64,000 nucleotides of DNA from an uncultured Oscillatoriales cyanobacterium (GCA_903893625.1 CAITND010000182.1:1-64000), one strand, 5' to 3'; counted from the first letter of the stretch, positions 35,241 through 43,839 are shown. Made by a program: numbers and translations. The notes: a model not told the origin generated them from the letters alone.

Positions 35241-35711
35241 CTATTCAACTAACCAAGGTTTAATTGTTAGTTCCCAATTGGCTAATTCGGCGTCAGTGAA
35301 CCACAGACTGATTTCTCGTTGTGCGGTTTCAATCGCATCAGAACCATGAATAATATTACGGCCAATACTGACCGCAAAATCTCCCCGAATGGTTCCAGGT
35401 TCAGCCGTTAAGGGGTTCGTGGCTCCGATAATTCTACGCGCAGAAGCCACAACACCATCCCCTTCCCAAACCATTGCCACTAAGGGGCCAGAGGTAATAA
35501 AAGACACTAAATCCTTGAAAAAAGGTCTTTCTTTGTGGATATCATAGTGTTTTTCAGCTAATTCCTGACTGGCAACCAACAATTTCAACCCAACGAGGGT
35601 AAACCCTTTGGCTTCAAAACGCCCAATAATCTCACCCACCAGTCCACGTTGAACGCCATCGGGTTTAATCGCAATAAATGTCCGTTCCAAGGGAATCTCC
35701 TTCTTTGTCAT
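35241..35711 (-). CDS. ndk: Nucleoside-diphosphate kinase
   Basis: Ndk transfers the terminal phosphate between nucleoside triphosphates and diphosphates through a phospho-histidine. The 156-residue protein starts [20 protein letters not shown] and has the active-site histidine in [20 protein letters not shown]. Length and motif order are standard. It is divergent from speA. Confidence 0.96.
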   Translation of the reverse strand: MTKKEIPLERTFIAIKPDGVQRGLVGEIIGRFEAKGFTLVGLKLLVASQELAEKHYDIHKERPFFKDLVSFITSGPLVAMVWEGDGVVASARRIIGATNPLTAEPGTIRGDFAVSIGRNIIHGSDAIETAQREISLWFTDAELANWELTIKPWLVE

Positions 35712-35818
35712 TAAAGTTCACAATTTAGATTAGCGTATCCTCGGTAACAAATAGCTAGTCATTATTAACTCAACCCGTTAAAATGTCTGATGGTTGCTCA
35801 ACGGCAAGGATAGAAAAT

Positions 35819-37810
35819 ATGGACGTCAACGCACTTACCCCCACAACACAAACACCCCAGATTTCGACGGACTCCCTCAAGGTAACAGAAAAAAAAATCT
35901 GGACAATTGAAGATAGTGAAAAACTCTATCGCATTCAAGGCTGGGGAGATCCTTATTTTTCCATTAATGCCGCAGGTCATATCACGGTTTCCCCCAAAGC
36001 AAATCGAGGGGGATCTTTAGATTTATTAAAATTAGTTGAATCTCTTAAAAGTCGCAATATTGAGTTACCGTTATTAATTCGGTTTCCTGATATTCTCGAA
36101 GACCGAATTGAACGCTTAAATGCTTGTTTTGCTAAAGCGATCGCTCGTTATAGTTATCCAGGGGTTTATCGGGGGGTTTATCCGGTTAAATGTAATCAAG
36201 AACGGCATTTACTGGAAGATTTAGTCCGCTTTGGTCAACCCTATCATTTTGGTTTAGAAGCGGGTTCAAAGCCAGAATTATTAATTGCTTTAGCGTTATT
36301 AAAAAATCCAGATTCGCTGTTAATTTGTAATGGGTATAAAGACCAAGAATATATTGATACTGCCCTGTTAGCACAACGACTGGGACAAACGGCAATTATT
36401 GTTGTAGAACAAATTGAAGAAGTAGATTTAGTCATGGCGGCGAGTCAACAATTAGGCATTCGTCCGATTGTCGGAGTTCGGGCTAAATTAAGTACAAAAG
36501 GCATGGGACGTTGGGGCGGATCAACGGGCGATCGCGCTAAATTTGGCTTAACCATTCCTGAAATTATGGAAGTAGTTGAAAAGCTGAAACAAGCCGAAAT
36601 GTTAGACAGTTTACAACTGTTACATTTTCATATTGGTTCCCAAATTTCCTCTATTAGTGTACTTAAAGATGCCCTGCAAGAAGCCAGTCAAATTTATGTA
36701 GAATTAGCTCAATTAGGGGCAAACATGAAATATTTGGATGTGGGGGGAGGTTTAGGGGTTGATTATGATGGCTCTAAAACCAATTTCCACGCCTCTAAAA
36801 ACTACAATATGCAGAATTATGCTAATGACGTTGTAGCCGAGGTTAAAGAGGCTTGTGAGGAGCGAAAATTATCGGTTCCGACGTTAATTAGTGAAAGTGG
36901 ACGAGCGATCGCGTCCCATCAATCGGTATTAGTTTTTGATGTCTTGGGAACCAGTGATATCCCGATGGGAGAACCGCCGATTATTGTTGAAAAAGATCAT
37001 CTGATTTTAAGGAATTTGGATGATACTTATCAATCAATTAATGAAGATAACTATCAAGAAGCTTATCACGATGCGACGCAATTTAAAGGAGAAGCGATTA
37101 GTTTATTTAAGTTTGGCTATTTGAGTTTAAGCGATCGCGCCAAAGCCGAAAAACTTCATTGGGCTTGTTGTCGAAAAATCTTAGAAATTGTTAGAAATGC
37201 GGATTATATTCCCGATGAATTAGAAGACTTAGAAAAGATTATGGCTTCGATTTATTATGTCAATCTTTCGGTCTTTAAATCCGCCCCGGATACCTGGGCT
37301 ATTGATCAATTATTCCCTATTCTTCCAATTCATCGATTAGATGAAGAACCCACAAAACGGGCAACTTTAGCGGATTTAACCTGTGATAGTGATGGCAAAA
37401 TTGATCAGTTTATTGATTTACGAGATGTGAAATATGTTTTAGAATTACATTCTTTAGAACACCCTTCAAATTCGGCTCAAACTCCCCAGGAAAAACAACC
37501 TTATTATTTAGGAATGTTCTTAGCGGGAGCTTACCAAGAAATTATGGGAAATCTACATAATTTATTTGGGGATACGAATGTTGTGCATATTAAATTAACC
37601 CCCCAAGGGTATCAAATTGAATCTGTGATTAAAGGGGATACTATGAACGAAGTATTAGGTTATGTCCAGTATGATACCGAGGATTTAATTGAAAGTATTC
37701 GTCGCCAAACCGAACACGCCTTAGAACAAAAACGGATTAGTTTAGAAGAATCTCAACTGCTATTACAAAACTATGAACGCAGTTTGCGACGTTATACTTA
37801 TTTGCATTAA
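35819..37810 (+). CDS. speA: Biosynthetic arginine decarboxylase
   Basis: SpeA converts arginine to agmatine using PLP, the first step of polyamine synthesis. The protein of about 663 residues has the PLP lysine in GVYPVKCNQERHLLEDL, HFHIGSQISS, the LDVGGGLGVDYDGS glycine loop and ISESGRAIASHQS. The frame is open from 35783, but I choose ATG 35819 because AAGGATAG lies just before it. Confidence 0.95.
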   Translation: MDVNALTPTTQTPQISTDSLKVTEKKIWTIEDSEKLYRIQGWGDPYFSINAAGHITVSPKANRGGSLDLLKLVESLKSRNIELPLLIRFPDILEDRIERLNACFAKAIARYSYPGVYRGVYPVKCNQERHLLEDLVRFGQPYHFGLEAGSKPELLIALALLKNPDSLLICNGYKDQEYIDTALLAQRLGQTAIIVVEQIEEVDLVMAASQQLGIRPIVGVRAKLSTKGMGRWGGSTGDRAKFGLTIPEIMEVVEKLKQAEMLDSLQLLHFHIGSQISSISVLKDALQEASQIYVELAQLGANMKYLDVGGGLGVDYDGSKTNFHASKNYNMQNYANDVVAEVKEACEERKLSVPTLISESGRAIASHQSVLVFDVLGTSDIPMGEPPIIVEKDHLILRNLDDTYQSINEDNYQEAYHDATQFKGEAISLFKFGYLSLSDRAKAEKLHWACCRKILEIVRNADYIPDELEDLEKIMASIYYVNLSVFKSAPDTWAIDQLFPILPIHRLDEEPTKRATLADLTCDSDGKIDQFIDLRDVKYVLELHSLEHPSNSAQTPQEKQPYYLGMFLAGAYQEIMGNLHNLFGDTNVVHIKLTPQGYQIESVIKGDTMNEVLGYVQYDTEDLIESIRRQTEHALEQKRISLEESQLLLQNYERSLRRYTYLH

Positions 37811-37870
37811 TTAAGCAGCCACAAAGACACAAAGAAGAAGGATGATTAAGGTTCGGAGATGTCTAATCAG

Positions 37871-37931
37871 TCAACAATCAACACTCAACCGCCAACACTC
37901 AACCGCCAACACTCAATCGCCAACACTCAAC
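37871..37931. repeat. Heptamer tandem repeat (STRR)
   Basis: The unit CAACACTCAACCGC (two heptamers) occurs about four times with minor changes, between speA and the lptA-like gene. It ends about 100 bases before the latter. Confidence 0.85.
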
Positions 37932-38031
37932 TATCGAGTACAATAGGCACACAGGCTTATGAGATGTCAATTTCAGCGTTCCTTGCTCAATTGCATCACC
38001 CAGTCACCGTTTTAGAGTTTCCAAGGTCATA

Positions 38032-38577
38032 ATGCTGATTGCCAAACTGTTAAATTCAATCACTCTCCCCTTGGGGTTCACACTCCTGTTACCCATTGCC
38101 CTAGTCAGTAGTTTTGTTACAGACAGTCTAGTCAGTTCTGCTGCCAGTTATGCCCAAAACGCACCCCCAGCTAAAAACGCTGTGGGACGGGCGATGACCG
38201 TGCGTTCTGATATTCAAGAAGCCGATGCTCAGACGGGAATTGTCACTGCACGGGGTAACGTCCAAATTAACTATCCCGCCCGTAGTATTCAAGCCACCGC
38301 CGCCCAAGCCCAATATTTTAGTCGAGAACGTCGAATTGTTCTCAGTGGGAATGTGTTTGTTTTACAGGAAGGCAACACCATTCGAGGGGAAACCGTCACC
38401 TATTTAATTGATGAAGGACGATTTATTGCTTTACCTCAAGGGGGTGGACAGGTAGAATCAATGTATTTAGTTCCCGATGAAAGTGCCAGTCCTAAAAACG
38501 CTACGGTTGAACCTTTTAATCCTAAACCTGCTTTTAAAACCCCGTTAAGTTCACCTTCAGCACCCCGTACTCCTTAA
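38032..38577 (+). CDS. LptA/OstA-family periplasmic LPS-transport protein
   Basis: The 181-residue protein has an N-terminal signal segment (LPLGFTLLLPIALVSSFVTD) and the OstA fold strands: MTVRSDIQEADAQTGIVTAR, GNVQINYPARSIQATAAQAQ, RRIVLSGNVFVLQEGNTIRG. LptA bridges the periplasm, passing LPS from the inner-membrane LptBFG complex to the outer membrane. The two genes downstream encode that ABC transporter. Confidence 0.88.
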   Translation: MLIAKLLNSITLPLGFTLLLPIALVSSFVTDSLVSSAASYAQNAPPAKNAVGRAMTVRSDIQEADAQTGIVTARGNVQINYPARSIQATAAQAQYFSRERRIVLSGNVFVLQEGNTIRGETVTYLIDEGRFIALPQGGGQVESMYLVPDESASPKNATVEPFNPKPAFKTPLSSPSAPRTP

Positions 38578-38599
38578 ATCATTTCTAACAAGTTCCGTT

Positions 38600-39328
38600 A
38601 TGAAAATAGTGCTGGAGAATATTCACAAATCCTACCGTAAACGCACCGTTGTCAGTCGAGTTAATCTATCTGTTTCTCAAGGGGAAATTGTGGGATTATT
38701 AGGGCCCAATGGTGCTGGTAAAACCACAACGTTCTATATTGCAACCGGATTAGAAAAACCGACTCAAGGGAATGTTTATCTCAATGAACTGGAGATTACC
38801 CATTTACCCATTCATCAACGTGCTCGGTTAGGCATTGGTTATTTAGCACAAGAGGCGAGTATTTTTCGCCATCTCAGTGTTAGGGATAATATTTTATTGG
38901 TGTTGCAACAAACCCGTGTTCCCCGTCATTTGTGGCAAAAACGTCTCCATACCCTGTTGCGGGAGTTTCGTTTAGAAAAAGTTGCCTCGACTTTAGGGTA
39001 TCAAGTTTCTGGGGGAGAACGGCGACGGACAGAACTGGCCCGTGCTTTAGCGGCGGGGTTAGAATTGCCTCAGTTTTTACTCTTAGATGAACCTTTTGCT
39101 GGAGTTGACCCCATTGCGGTTTCTGAAATTCAAGAAATTGTAGCTCAATTACGAACTCGGAATCTGGGAATTTTGATTACTGATCATAATGTCCGAGAAA
39201 CTTTGGCAATTACAGATCGAGCTTATATAATGCGAGATGGACAAATTTTTGCATCAGGCACCGCCGAAGAACTCTACAATAATCCCCTAGTGCGGCAGTA
39301 TTACCTTGGCGACAGCTTTCAACTATGA
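38600..39328 (+). CDS. lptB: LPS export ABC transporter ATP-binding protein
   Basis: The 242-residue ATPase has Walker A GLLGPNGAGKTTTFYIATGL, Q-loop YLAQEASIFRHLSVRDNI, signature SGGERRRTELARALA, Walker B QFLLLDEPFAGVDP and the H-loop ITDHNVRETL. It powers LPS extraction by LptFG. Its stop overlaps the permease start by four bases (ATGA), so the two are coupled. Confidence 0.95.
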   Translation: MKIVLENIHKSYRKRTVVSRVNLSVSQGEIVGLLGPNGAGKTTTFYIATGLEKPTQGNVYLNELEITHLPIHQRARLGIGYLAQEASIFRHLSVRDNILLVLQQTRVPRHLWQKRLHTLLREFRLEKVASTLGYQVSGGERRRTELARALAAGLELPQFLLLDEPFAGVDPIAVSEIQEIVAQLRTRNLGILITDHNVRETLAITDRAYIMRDGQIFASGTAEELYNNPLVRQYYLGDSFQL

Positions 39329-40503
39329 AAATCACTCTTTCTAAGCCGTTCGGTTCAGGCAAAATTTTCCTGCCTTATCTCTCGATTTTGGATCGATATT
39401 TAATCCAAGAATTGATTCCGCCCTTTGTGTTTGGAGTGGGATTATTTAGTTCAGTTGCTTTAACAGTGGGAACGGTTTTTGACTTAGTTCGACAAATCGC
39501 GGAATCGGGATTAGCAGTTGCGATCGCGGTTGAGATTTTTTTATTAAGAATGCCTGAATTTATCGTTTTGGCATTTCCAATGGCGATGATTTTAAGCACG
39601 TTAATGGTTTATGGTCGTTTATCGAGTGATAGTGAATTAATTGCCCTAAAAAGTTGTGGAATTAGTTTATATCGCTTGGTAATTCCTACATTAATTTTTA
39701 GTTTATTAATCACGGGTTTAACCTTTGCTTTTAATGAAGTGATTGTTCCCGCCGCTAATTATAAAGCCTCTGTCACCTATGAACAAGCGTTAAATGAAGG
39801 CAACCTGCCCATTCAGGAGGATAATATTTTTTATCCCGAATATGAAAAGATAAAAATAGAAGGAACCGATAAAAAATTTAGTCGCTTAGTGCGGTTATTT
39901 TATGCTGAAAGATTTGATCGGGGTCAAATGTTAGAAGTAACGATTTTAGATCGTTCTCAACCTGAATTAACTCAAATTATTTCTTCAAAATCCGCCAATT
40001 GGAATTTTGCTCAAAAAACCTGGGATTTTTTTAATGGCACGATTTATATTGTTAATCCCGATGGTTCCTATCGTAATATTGTTCGGTTTGATCATAAACA
40101 GATTCAACTCTCCCGAACTCCCCTGGATTTAGCATCACGGAAACGAGATTTTGATGAGATGAATATTGTTCAAGCTCAAGATTATTTAAAATTAATGAAA
40201 TTGAGTGGAGATCAACAAAAAATTATTAAAACTAGAGTTAGAATTCAACAAAAATATGCTCTTCCTTTCTCCTGTGTTGTCTTTGCTTTATTGGGTATTG
40301 CATTAGGTAGTAGACCCCAAAGTACCAGTAGAGCAACCAGTTTCGGCATTAGCGTTATCGTAATTTTTGGATATTATTTACTTTCTTTTATTACCGGAGC
40401 ATTGGGTCAAAAAGAAATTCTCACCCCCTTCTTCGCCGCTTGGTTGCCGACATTTTTAGGAATTGGAATTGCTAGTTTTTTATTAGTTCGTTCTTCTAAG
40501 TAA
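39325..40503 (+). CDS. LptF/LptG-family permease (YjgP/YjgQ)
   Basis: The 392-residue protein has the family layout of three helices, a periplasmic beta-jellyroll domain of about 170 residues, and three more helices. It starts LDRYLIQELIPPFVFGVGLF and includes MPEFIVLAFPMAMILSTLMV and ALPFSCVVFALLGIALGSRP. Only one permease gene is present, as is usual in cyanobacteria, where the second subunit is encoded elsewhere or the protein acts as a homodimer. It is the last gene of the lptA-lptB operon. Confidence 0.92.
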   Translation: MKITLSKPFGSGKIFLPYLSILDRYLIQELIPPFVFGVGLFSSVALTVGTVFDLVRQIAESGLAVAIAVEIFLLRMPEFIVLAFPMAMILSTLMVYGRLSSDSELIALKSCGISLYRLVIPTLIFSLLITGLTFAFNEVIVPAANYKASVTYEQALNEGNLPIQEDNIFYPEYEKIKIEGTDKKFSRLVRLFYAERFDRGQMLEVTILDRSQPELTQIISSKSANWNFAQKTWDFFNGTIYIVNPDGSYRNIVRFDHKQIQLSRTPLDLASRKRDFDEMNIVQAQDYLKLMKLSGDQQKIIKTRVRIQQKYALPFSCVVFALLGIALGSRPQSTSRATSFGISVIVIFGYYLLSFITGALGQKEILTPFFAAWLPTFLGIGIASFLLVRSSK

Positions 40504-40559
40504 AATTATGCTTGGCACTTGTAAAGATAATAGAGCTAATTGCTACATATTATACTCAA

Positions 40560-41117
40560 ATGGTTGAAAGATTTAATACTGTTAAAACAGAAGTTATAAA
40601 CTGGAGAGATTTTACACTAAATAGTGAAATTTACGATTTATCACATCTAAACGCCCATTCGGTTGAATATCTTGATAATAGAGACGAAAATAACCTAATT
40701 CCATACAAATTTATAGTAACCTATGGCTTACATTGCTTCACTAAAGAATTGCAAGAGCTTACAGAGGAAGAATCACAATTATTGATGTACAATGCGCCAA
40801 GAGAGTCCAGACCCTTTAATTTTGAGAGATATTACCTATCAAAGCAGTTACCTGAAATTATCAAGGCACTAGGTAAGAGTACAACCTTAGTCTGTCATGC
40901 TGGGTATGGAAATTATGCAATTGTGAAAGTTGTGGACTCAGAGGGTGTTGAAGTTGATTATTTTGTTGTTTTTCGAGTATTCAAGGAAAGTAAAAAGCTA
41001 AGACTCCATGTAACAAGTGCCTATCCCAAAGACGAAGGTATAGGGAAAATAAAGAAAGTCAATTTCTTCGTCATAGCTAAGAACTTATTGAATAATAAGA
41101 AACTACCGAAGCCTTAA
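40560..41117 (+). CDS. Uncharacterised protein of the island
   Basis: The 185-residue protein is not of a family I can name. It is rich in charged and aromatic residues (VKTEVINWRDFTLNSEIYDL; YKFIVTYGLHCFTKELQELT; NFERYYLSKQLPEIIKALGK; YFVVFRVFKESKKLRLHVTS), with no membrane segment. Alternating beta-rich stretches in the second half suggest a compact globular domain. The frame is open from a TTG at 40512, but ATG 40560 is more likely. Base composition is more AT-rich than in the lpt operon, consistent with acquisition. Confidence 0.6.
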   Translation: MVERFNTVKTEVINWRDFTLNSEIYDLSHLNAHSVEYLDNRDENNLIPYKFIVTYGLHCFTKELQELTEEESQLLMYNAPRESRPFNFERYYLSKQLPEIIKALGKSTTLVCHAGYGNYAIVKVVDSEGVEVDYFVVFRVFKESKKLRLHVTSAYPKDEGIGKIKKVNFFVIAKNLLNNKKLPKP

Positions 41118-41251
41118 ATAACAAAGGCTCCTGAAGGAGCCTTCGCCAAAAACTTGTTTATATTTTTGGTATTCAGATCGTCTTTACCGGACTTGCCTCG
41201 ACCCTAAAGGGTAACGGGATGTCATGTTTATCTCATGTCTGCTGCATCCAT
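41116..41251 (-). ncRNA. Candidate small RNA (promoter and terminator visible)
   Basis: A near-consensus promoter (TTGACA, 17-base spacer, TATACT) points leftwards with an expected start near 41251. About 110 bases on lies GGCTCCTTCAGGAGCC followed by TTTGTTATTT, a good intrinsic terminator. In between are two more hairpins (ACCCTTTAGGGT; CCAAAAA...TTTTTGG) and only very short frames of 7 and 13 codons. The transcript would be about 135 nt. It matches no RNA family I recognise. It lies between the unknown gene and the vMAP-like chimera. Confidence 0.55.
41124..41143. terminator. Intrinsic terminator, probably bidirectional
   Basis: AAGGCTCC TGAA GGAGCCTT forms an eight-pair stem with a tetraloop. 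On the minus strand it is followed by TTTGTTATTT; on the plus strand it directly follows the stop of the 40560-41117 gene. Confidence 0.8.
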
Positions 41252-41257
41252 AATCCT

Positions 41258-41286
41258 AGTATAGAGCTTAGTTCTAATCATGTCAA
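41258..41286 (-). promoter_or_regulatory. Strong sigma-70-type promoter
   Basis: Read on the minus strand: TTGACA at 41286-41281, a spacer of exactly 17 bases, and TATACT at 41263-41258. It is the best promoter match in the window. No protein-coding gene starts within reach downstream, which is why a small RNA is proposed. Confidence 0.75.
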
Positions 41287-41413
41287 GCTCCGAGATCTAA
41301 ACCACTGCCACTACTCGAAAAATACACATTGACTTCCTGTTTCCTCTTTTGGCGAAATTCTTGGGCTTGCTGCTAATCTATCAATTGAAAGTGATAATTA
41401 AACCAATGTTAAT

Positions 41414-41950
41414 TTATTTTTCCATAGCTTCCTGAACTTCATTGAAAGGTAAATCAACAACTTCAGCAATTTGTTCTGCTGTTAAACCTAGTTTGATTAA
41501 CTTAGAAATAGTCTTTAATTGAGTAACACGCAAAACATCGTCAATTGTTCGCTTGGAAGGTCTTGTATTTTGCTGATTTGATTCAGTATTGACAGCATCC
41601 CAGTTGTCTAAATCTAATTTTTCGGGATTAGAACACAAATTAAGATTGCCAATCTGAACGGGATTACCAATAATCTGATGTTGAGAATTTGCGAATCCTA
41701 ACCGTTCAACCGTAGCGCAAAAATTCGACTTATTTAGGTCTTCTCCTAAGATTTCTGACAAAAGTTGCCAGAGTTCATATCCCTCATCCTTGACATGACC
41801 CTTAGTACATTTATACCGTTCTGCAATCTCTCTGTACTTCTGACTATTGAAAACCCCCTTTAAAATTTCCATTTGCAAACTATCAAGGTGCTTTCCGGTT
41901 TGTTTAAAGACTAACTCATCAATCGACTTTAACACGGTTTCCCAGTCCAT
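41414..41950 (-). CDS. vMAP N-terminal-type HTH protein with Rpn-like tail
   Basis: The 178-residue protein joins two parts. Residues 1-75 (MDWETVLKSIDELVFKQTGK; QKYREIAERYKCTKGHVKDE; YELWQLLSEILGEDLNKSNF) match the N-terminal domain of vWA-MoxR-associated conflict-system proteins in cyanobacteria, a helix-turn-helix-like region normally fused to NTPase, TIR, CHAT or repeat domains. Residues about 140-178 (IDDVLRVTQLKTISKLIKLG then LTAEQIAEVVDLPFNEV) look like the C-terminal tail of Rpn-type PD-(D/E)XK transposase-like nucleases. No catalytic domain lies between. It may be a stripped-down regulator of the divergent NYN gene. Confidence 0.7.
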   Translation of the reverse strand: MDWETVLKSIDELVFKQTGKHLDSLQMEILKGVFNSQKYREIAERYKCTKGHVKDEGYELWQLLSEILGEDLNKSNFCATVERLGFANSQHQIIGNPVQIGNLNLCSNPEKLDLDNWDAVNTESNQQNTRPSKRTIDDVLRVTQLKTISKLIKLGLTAEQIAEVVDLPFNEVQEAMEK

Positions 41951-41985
41951 CTCTTTGAGATTGACCCCCCCAAAAAAATTACTTC

Positions 41986-42062
41986 TCCGCCATTATCCGT
42001 CATTTTCCGCCCACTTTATACATTCTTAAGAAAATCTCCTTCTTTATCCGTCCTTTTCCGTC
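41986..42062. promoter_or_regulatory. Five TCCGYC boxes with 10-bp phasing
   Basis: TCCGCC at 41986, TCCGTC at 41996, TCCGCC at 42006, then TCCGTC at 42047 and 42057. Spacing is exactly 10 within each group and 41 between groups, so all sit near one face of the helix. They lie between divergent starts at 41950 and 42120, just upstream of a candidate promoter for the latter. This is the layout of a cooperative operator. Confidence 0.65.
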
Positions 42063-42091
42063 TTGTTAAGTTTGTATGATTGGATGATAAT
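42063..42091 (+). promoter_or_regulatory. Candidate promoter of the NYN gene
   Basis: TTGTTA at 42063-42068 and GATAAT at 42086-42091 are separated by 17 bases. An alternative minus-10 is TATGAT at 42074. The nearest TCCGTC box overlaps the edge of the minus-35 region, as expected for repression. Confidence 0.5.
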
Positions 42092-42119
42092 AGAAGCGTA
42101 AATCAGTTGGAGTAAGATA

Positions 42120-42620
42120 ATGCGGGTCTCTTTATTTATTGATGGTGCCAACTTCTTTTATATGCAAAAAGATTCATTGTGCTGGTGGGCAGATCCTAAA
42201 AAGATTCTAGATTTTGTTAGCACGAAAGGTGACATTGTTGATGCTTTCTACTACATTGGTGTAGAAGCTCCACCTGCTGCAAGACAAGAAAACTATCTCA
42301 AGGCTTTAACCAATATGGGATATGTAATAGTTGACAAAACATTAAAGCAAATTCTTCAAAATGATGGTTCTGTTAAACAAAAAGCCAATTTGGATATTGA
42401 AATAGTTTTAGATATGTTTAATACTATTGAACATTACGACATGGCTGTGCTTGTTAGTGGAGATGGTGACTTTGAACGACCTTTAGAGCTTTTGCGTGCT
42501 AGAGGAAAACGCTTTCTTGTCATGTCAACTCAAGGCGTTATAGCTCACGAGTTGAGAACTGTGGCTGGTATGCACTACATTGATTTTAGGGAGATACGTG
42601 ATCAAGTAGAAAAAGATTAA
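42120..42620 (+). CDS. NYN-domain protein, LabA-like
   Basis: The 166-residue protein is a complete NYN/PIN-like domain: MRVSLFIDGANFFYMQKDSL has the first catalytic Asp and the Asn, KANLDIEIVLDMFNTIEHYD the second acidic cluster, and MAVLVSGDGDFERPLELLRA the third, ending with ELRTVAGMHYIDFREI. NYN proteins are predicted metal-dependent RNases; LabA in Synechococcus elongatus affects circadian output. A ribosome-binding site GGAG lies eight bases before the start. It is divergent from the vMAP-like chimera and shares its control region. Confidence 0.88.
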   Translation: MRVSLFIDGANFFYMQKDSLCWWADPKKILDFVSTKGDIVDAFYYIGVEAPPAARQENYLKALTNMGYVIVDKTLKQILQNDGSVKQKANLDIEIVLDMFNTIEHYDMAVLVSGDGDFERPLELLRARGKRFLVMSTQGVIAHELRTVAGMHYIDFREIRDQVEKD

Positions 42621-42753
42621 ATCTAAGTATGATTGTAGTTCTACCTCTACCTAAAGTGGAACTACAATTCAAATTGATTATAATAATTTAGTAAAACAAA
42701 TATTGATTATCTAGGCTAGGTTAAATTTGACGTAAATCTGAGGGATTAAATTT

Positions 42754-43770
42754 ATGGAAATTGAATTTGGTCATATTCGTGAATACAATGTAGAGAGAGG
42801 CTTCGGTTTTGTAAGTTGCACATTTAAGAATACTTACCAACGACAAAAAAAGGGAGTTTGGTTTCATATTAGAAGTATCAAGCATGATTACCCCGAACTA
42901 GCTAAAGAATTAGATTCTGGTTCATCCGTAGATATTAACTTTTGGTATGAGATTGATAATAGTGATCGTGAAAAAGTAAGGAAGATTTGGTTAAAGACAC
43001 AAGATATCCCTCAGCATGAGCAAAATGATTTGGTTGCTTATATTGAAAATATTTGGGTTGATATTGATAGTTCCGTACCCCAATGGTTAGATGAAATTAC
43101 ACTAGCTTTGGTGGGTTCAGTTCGTAAAAATGAGTTTGAGCAACAACGTAACGAAAAAATTCGTCAGAAAAAAGAAGCAGAAGAAGAAGATCGAGTTCGT
43201 AAGCAATCTCAAACTGAAAAAATAAAAGCTCAAAAACAATTACAACTTGAAGACAGGTTAAAAAGAAATGAAGAAATTGAACACGTTTATATCGGTTTAC
43301 CAGAACATCTTGTTAATTGTGTATTCTGGGTTAAGCGCGAAGCTCGAACAAATATTCTTTCACACGAACCAGGTGGCAGTGATGTAGTTGTTGAATATTA
43401 TAATCGACGCGCTCGTGGCTATGATTGGATCAAAAAGCCTTCTGTTTATATTGGAACTTTTTTTTCTGGAGAAATTTTGAGTGTTTATGCTAGGACATAC
43501 AACGACGAAGAATATTCTACGGCTGTTTTTGAAGAGGTTTGGAATGCTGAAACATCTTCTGAAGAAATGCTTTTTGAAGCATTGAAAAAATTTGATCGTC
43601 CAGATAAAAAAAGAGATATTTTATCTATATTGGAAGAAGATGAAGATGACTTTTTGGAAAGTTCCTATAATAGTGATGAAGTTTGGACATCTTGGTACAA
43701 TGAGGAGGAAAGTCAGTGGTATTTTGGAGAATGCCCTGAGTGCAATATTCCAGATAGAGATAGAGATTGA
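42754..43770 (+). CDS. Cold-shock-like domain plus coiled coil, unknown family
   Basis: Residues 1-90 resemble a cold-shock/S1-type OB fold: FGHIREYNVERGFGFVSCTF carries the KGFGFV-like RNP-1 motif, and GVWFHIRSIKHDYPELAKEL matches the FxHxS RNP-2 region. Residues about 125-175 are a highly charged coiled coil (RNEKIRQKKEAEEEDRVRKQ). The C-terminal 160 residues (LVNCVFWVKREARTNILSHE; SVYIGTFFSGEILSVYARTY) are a globular domain I do not recognise, with a very acidic, aromatic end. A role in RNA binding beside the NYN nuclease is an inference from the first domain and position. Confidence 0.6.
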   Translation: MEIEFGHIREYNVERGFGFVSCTFKNTYQRQKKGVWFHIRSIKHDYPELAKELDSGSSVDINFWYEIDNSDREKVRKIWLKTQDIPQHEQNDLVAYIENIWVDIDSSVPQWLDEITLALVGSVRKNEFEQQRNEKIRQKKEAEEEDRVRKQSQTEKIKAQKQLQLEDRLKRNEEIEHVYIGLPEHLVNCVFWVKREARTNILSHEPGGSDVVVEYYNRRARGYDWIKKPSVYIGTFFSGEILSVYARTYNDEEYSTAVFEEVWNAETSSEEMLFEALKKFDRPDKKRDILSILEEDEDDFLESSYNSDEVWTSWYNEEESQWYFGECPECNIPDRDRD

Positions 43771-43839
43771 TTTGAAAACGATCTCCAAGAGAATCTTAAA
43801 ATAGTTATAAAAAATAGTTAATAACACGGGAGGTCAGAA

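Noticed and set aside
37871-37931. Regular repeats considered as CRISPR
   Set aside because: The units are contiguous 14-mers without spacers and there are no cas genes; this is a heptamer-type tandem repeat.
40508-40567. 19-codon frame starting ATG at 40508
   Set aside because: It overlaps the start of the 40560 gene in another frame and has no recognisable sequence.
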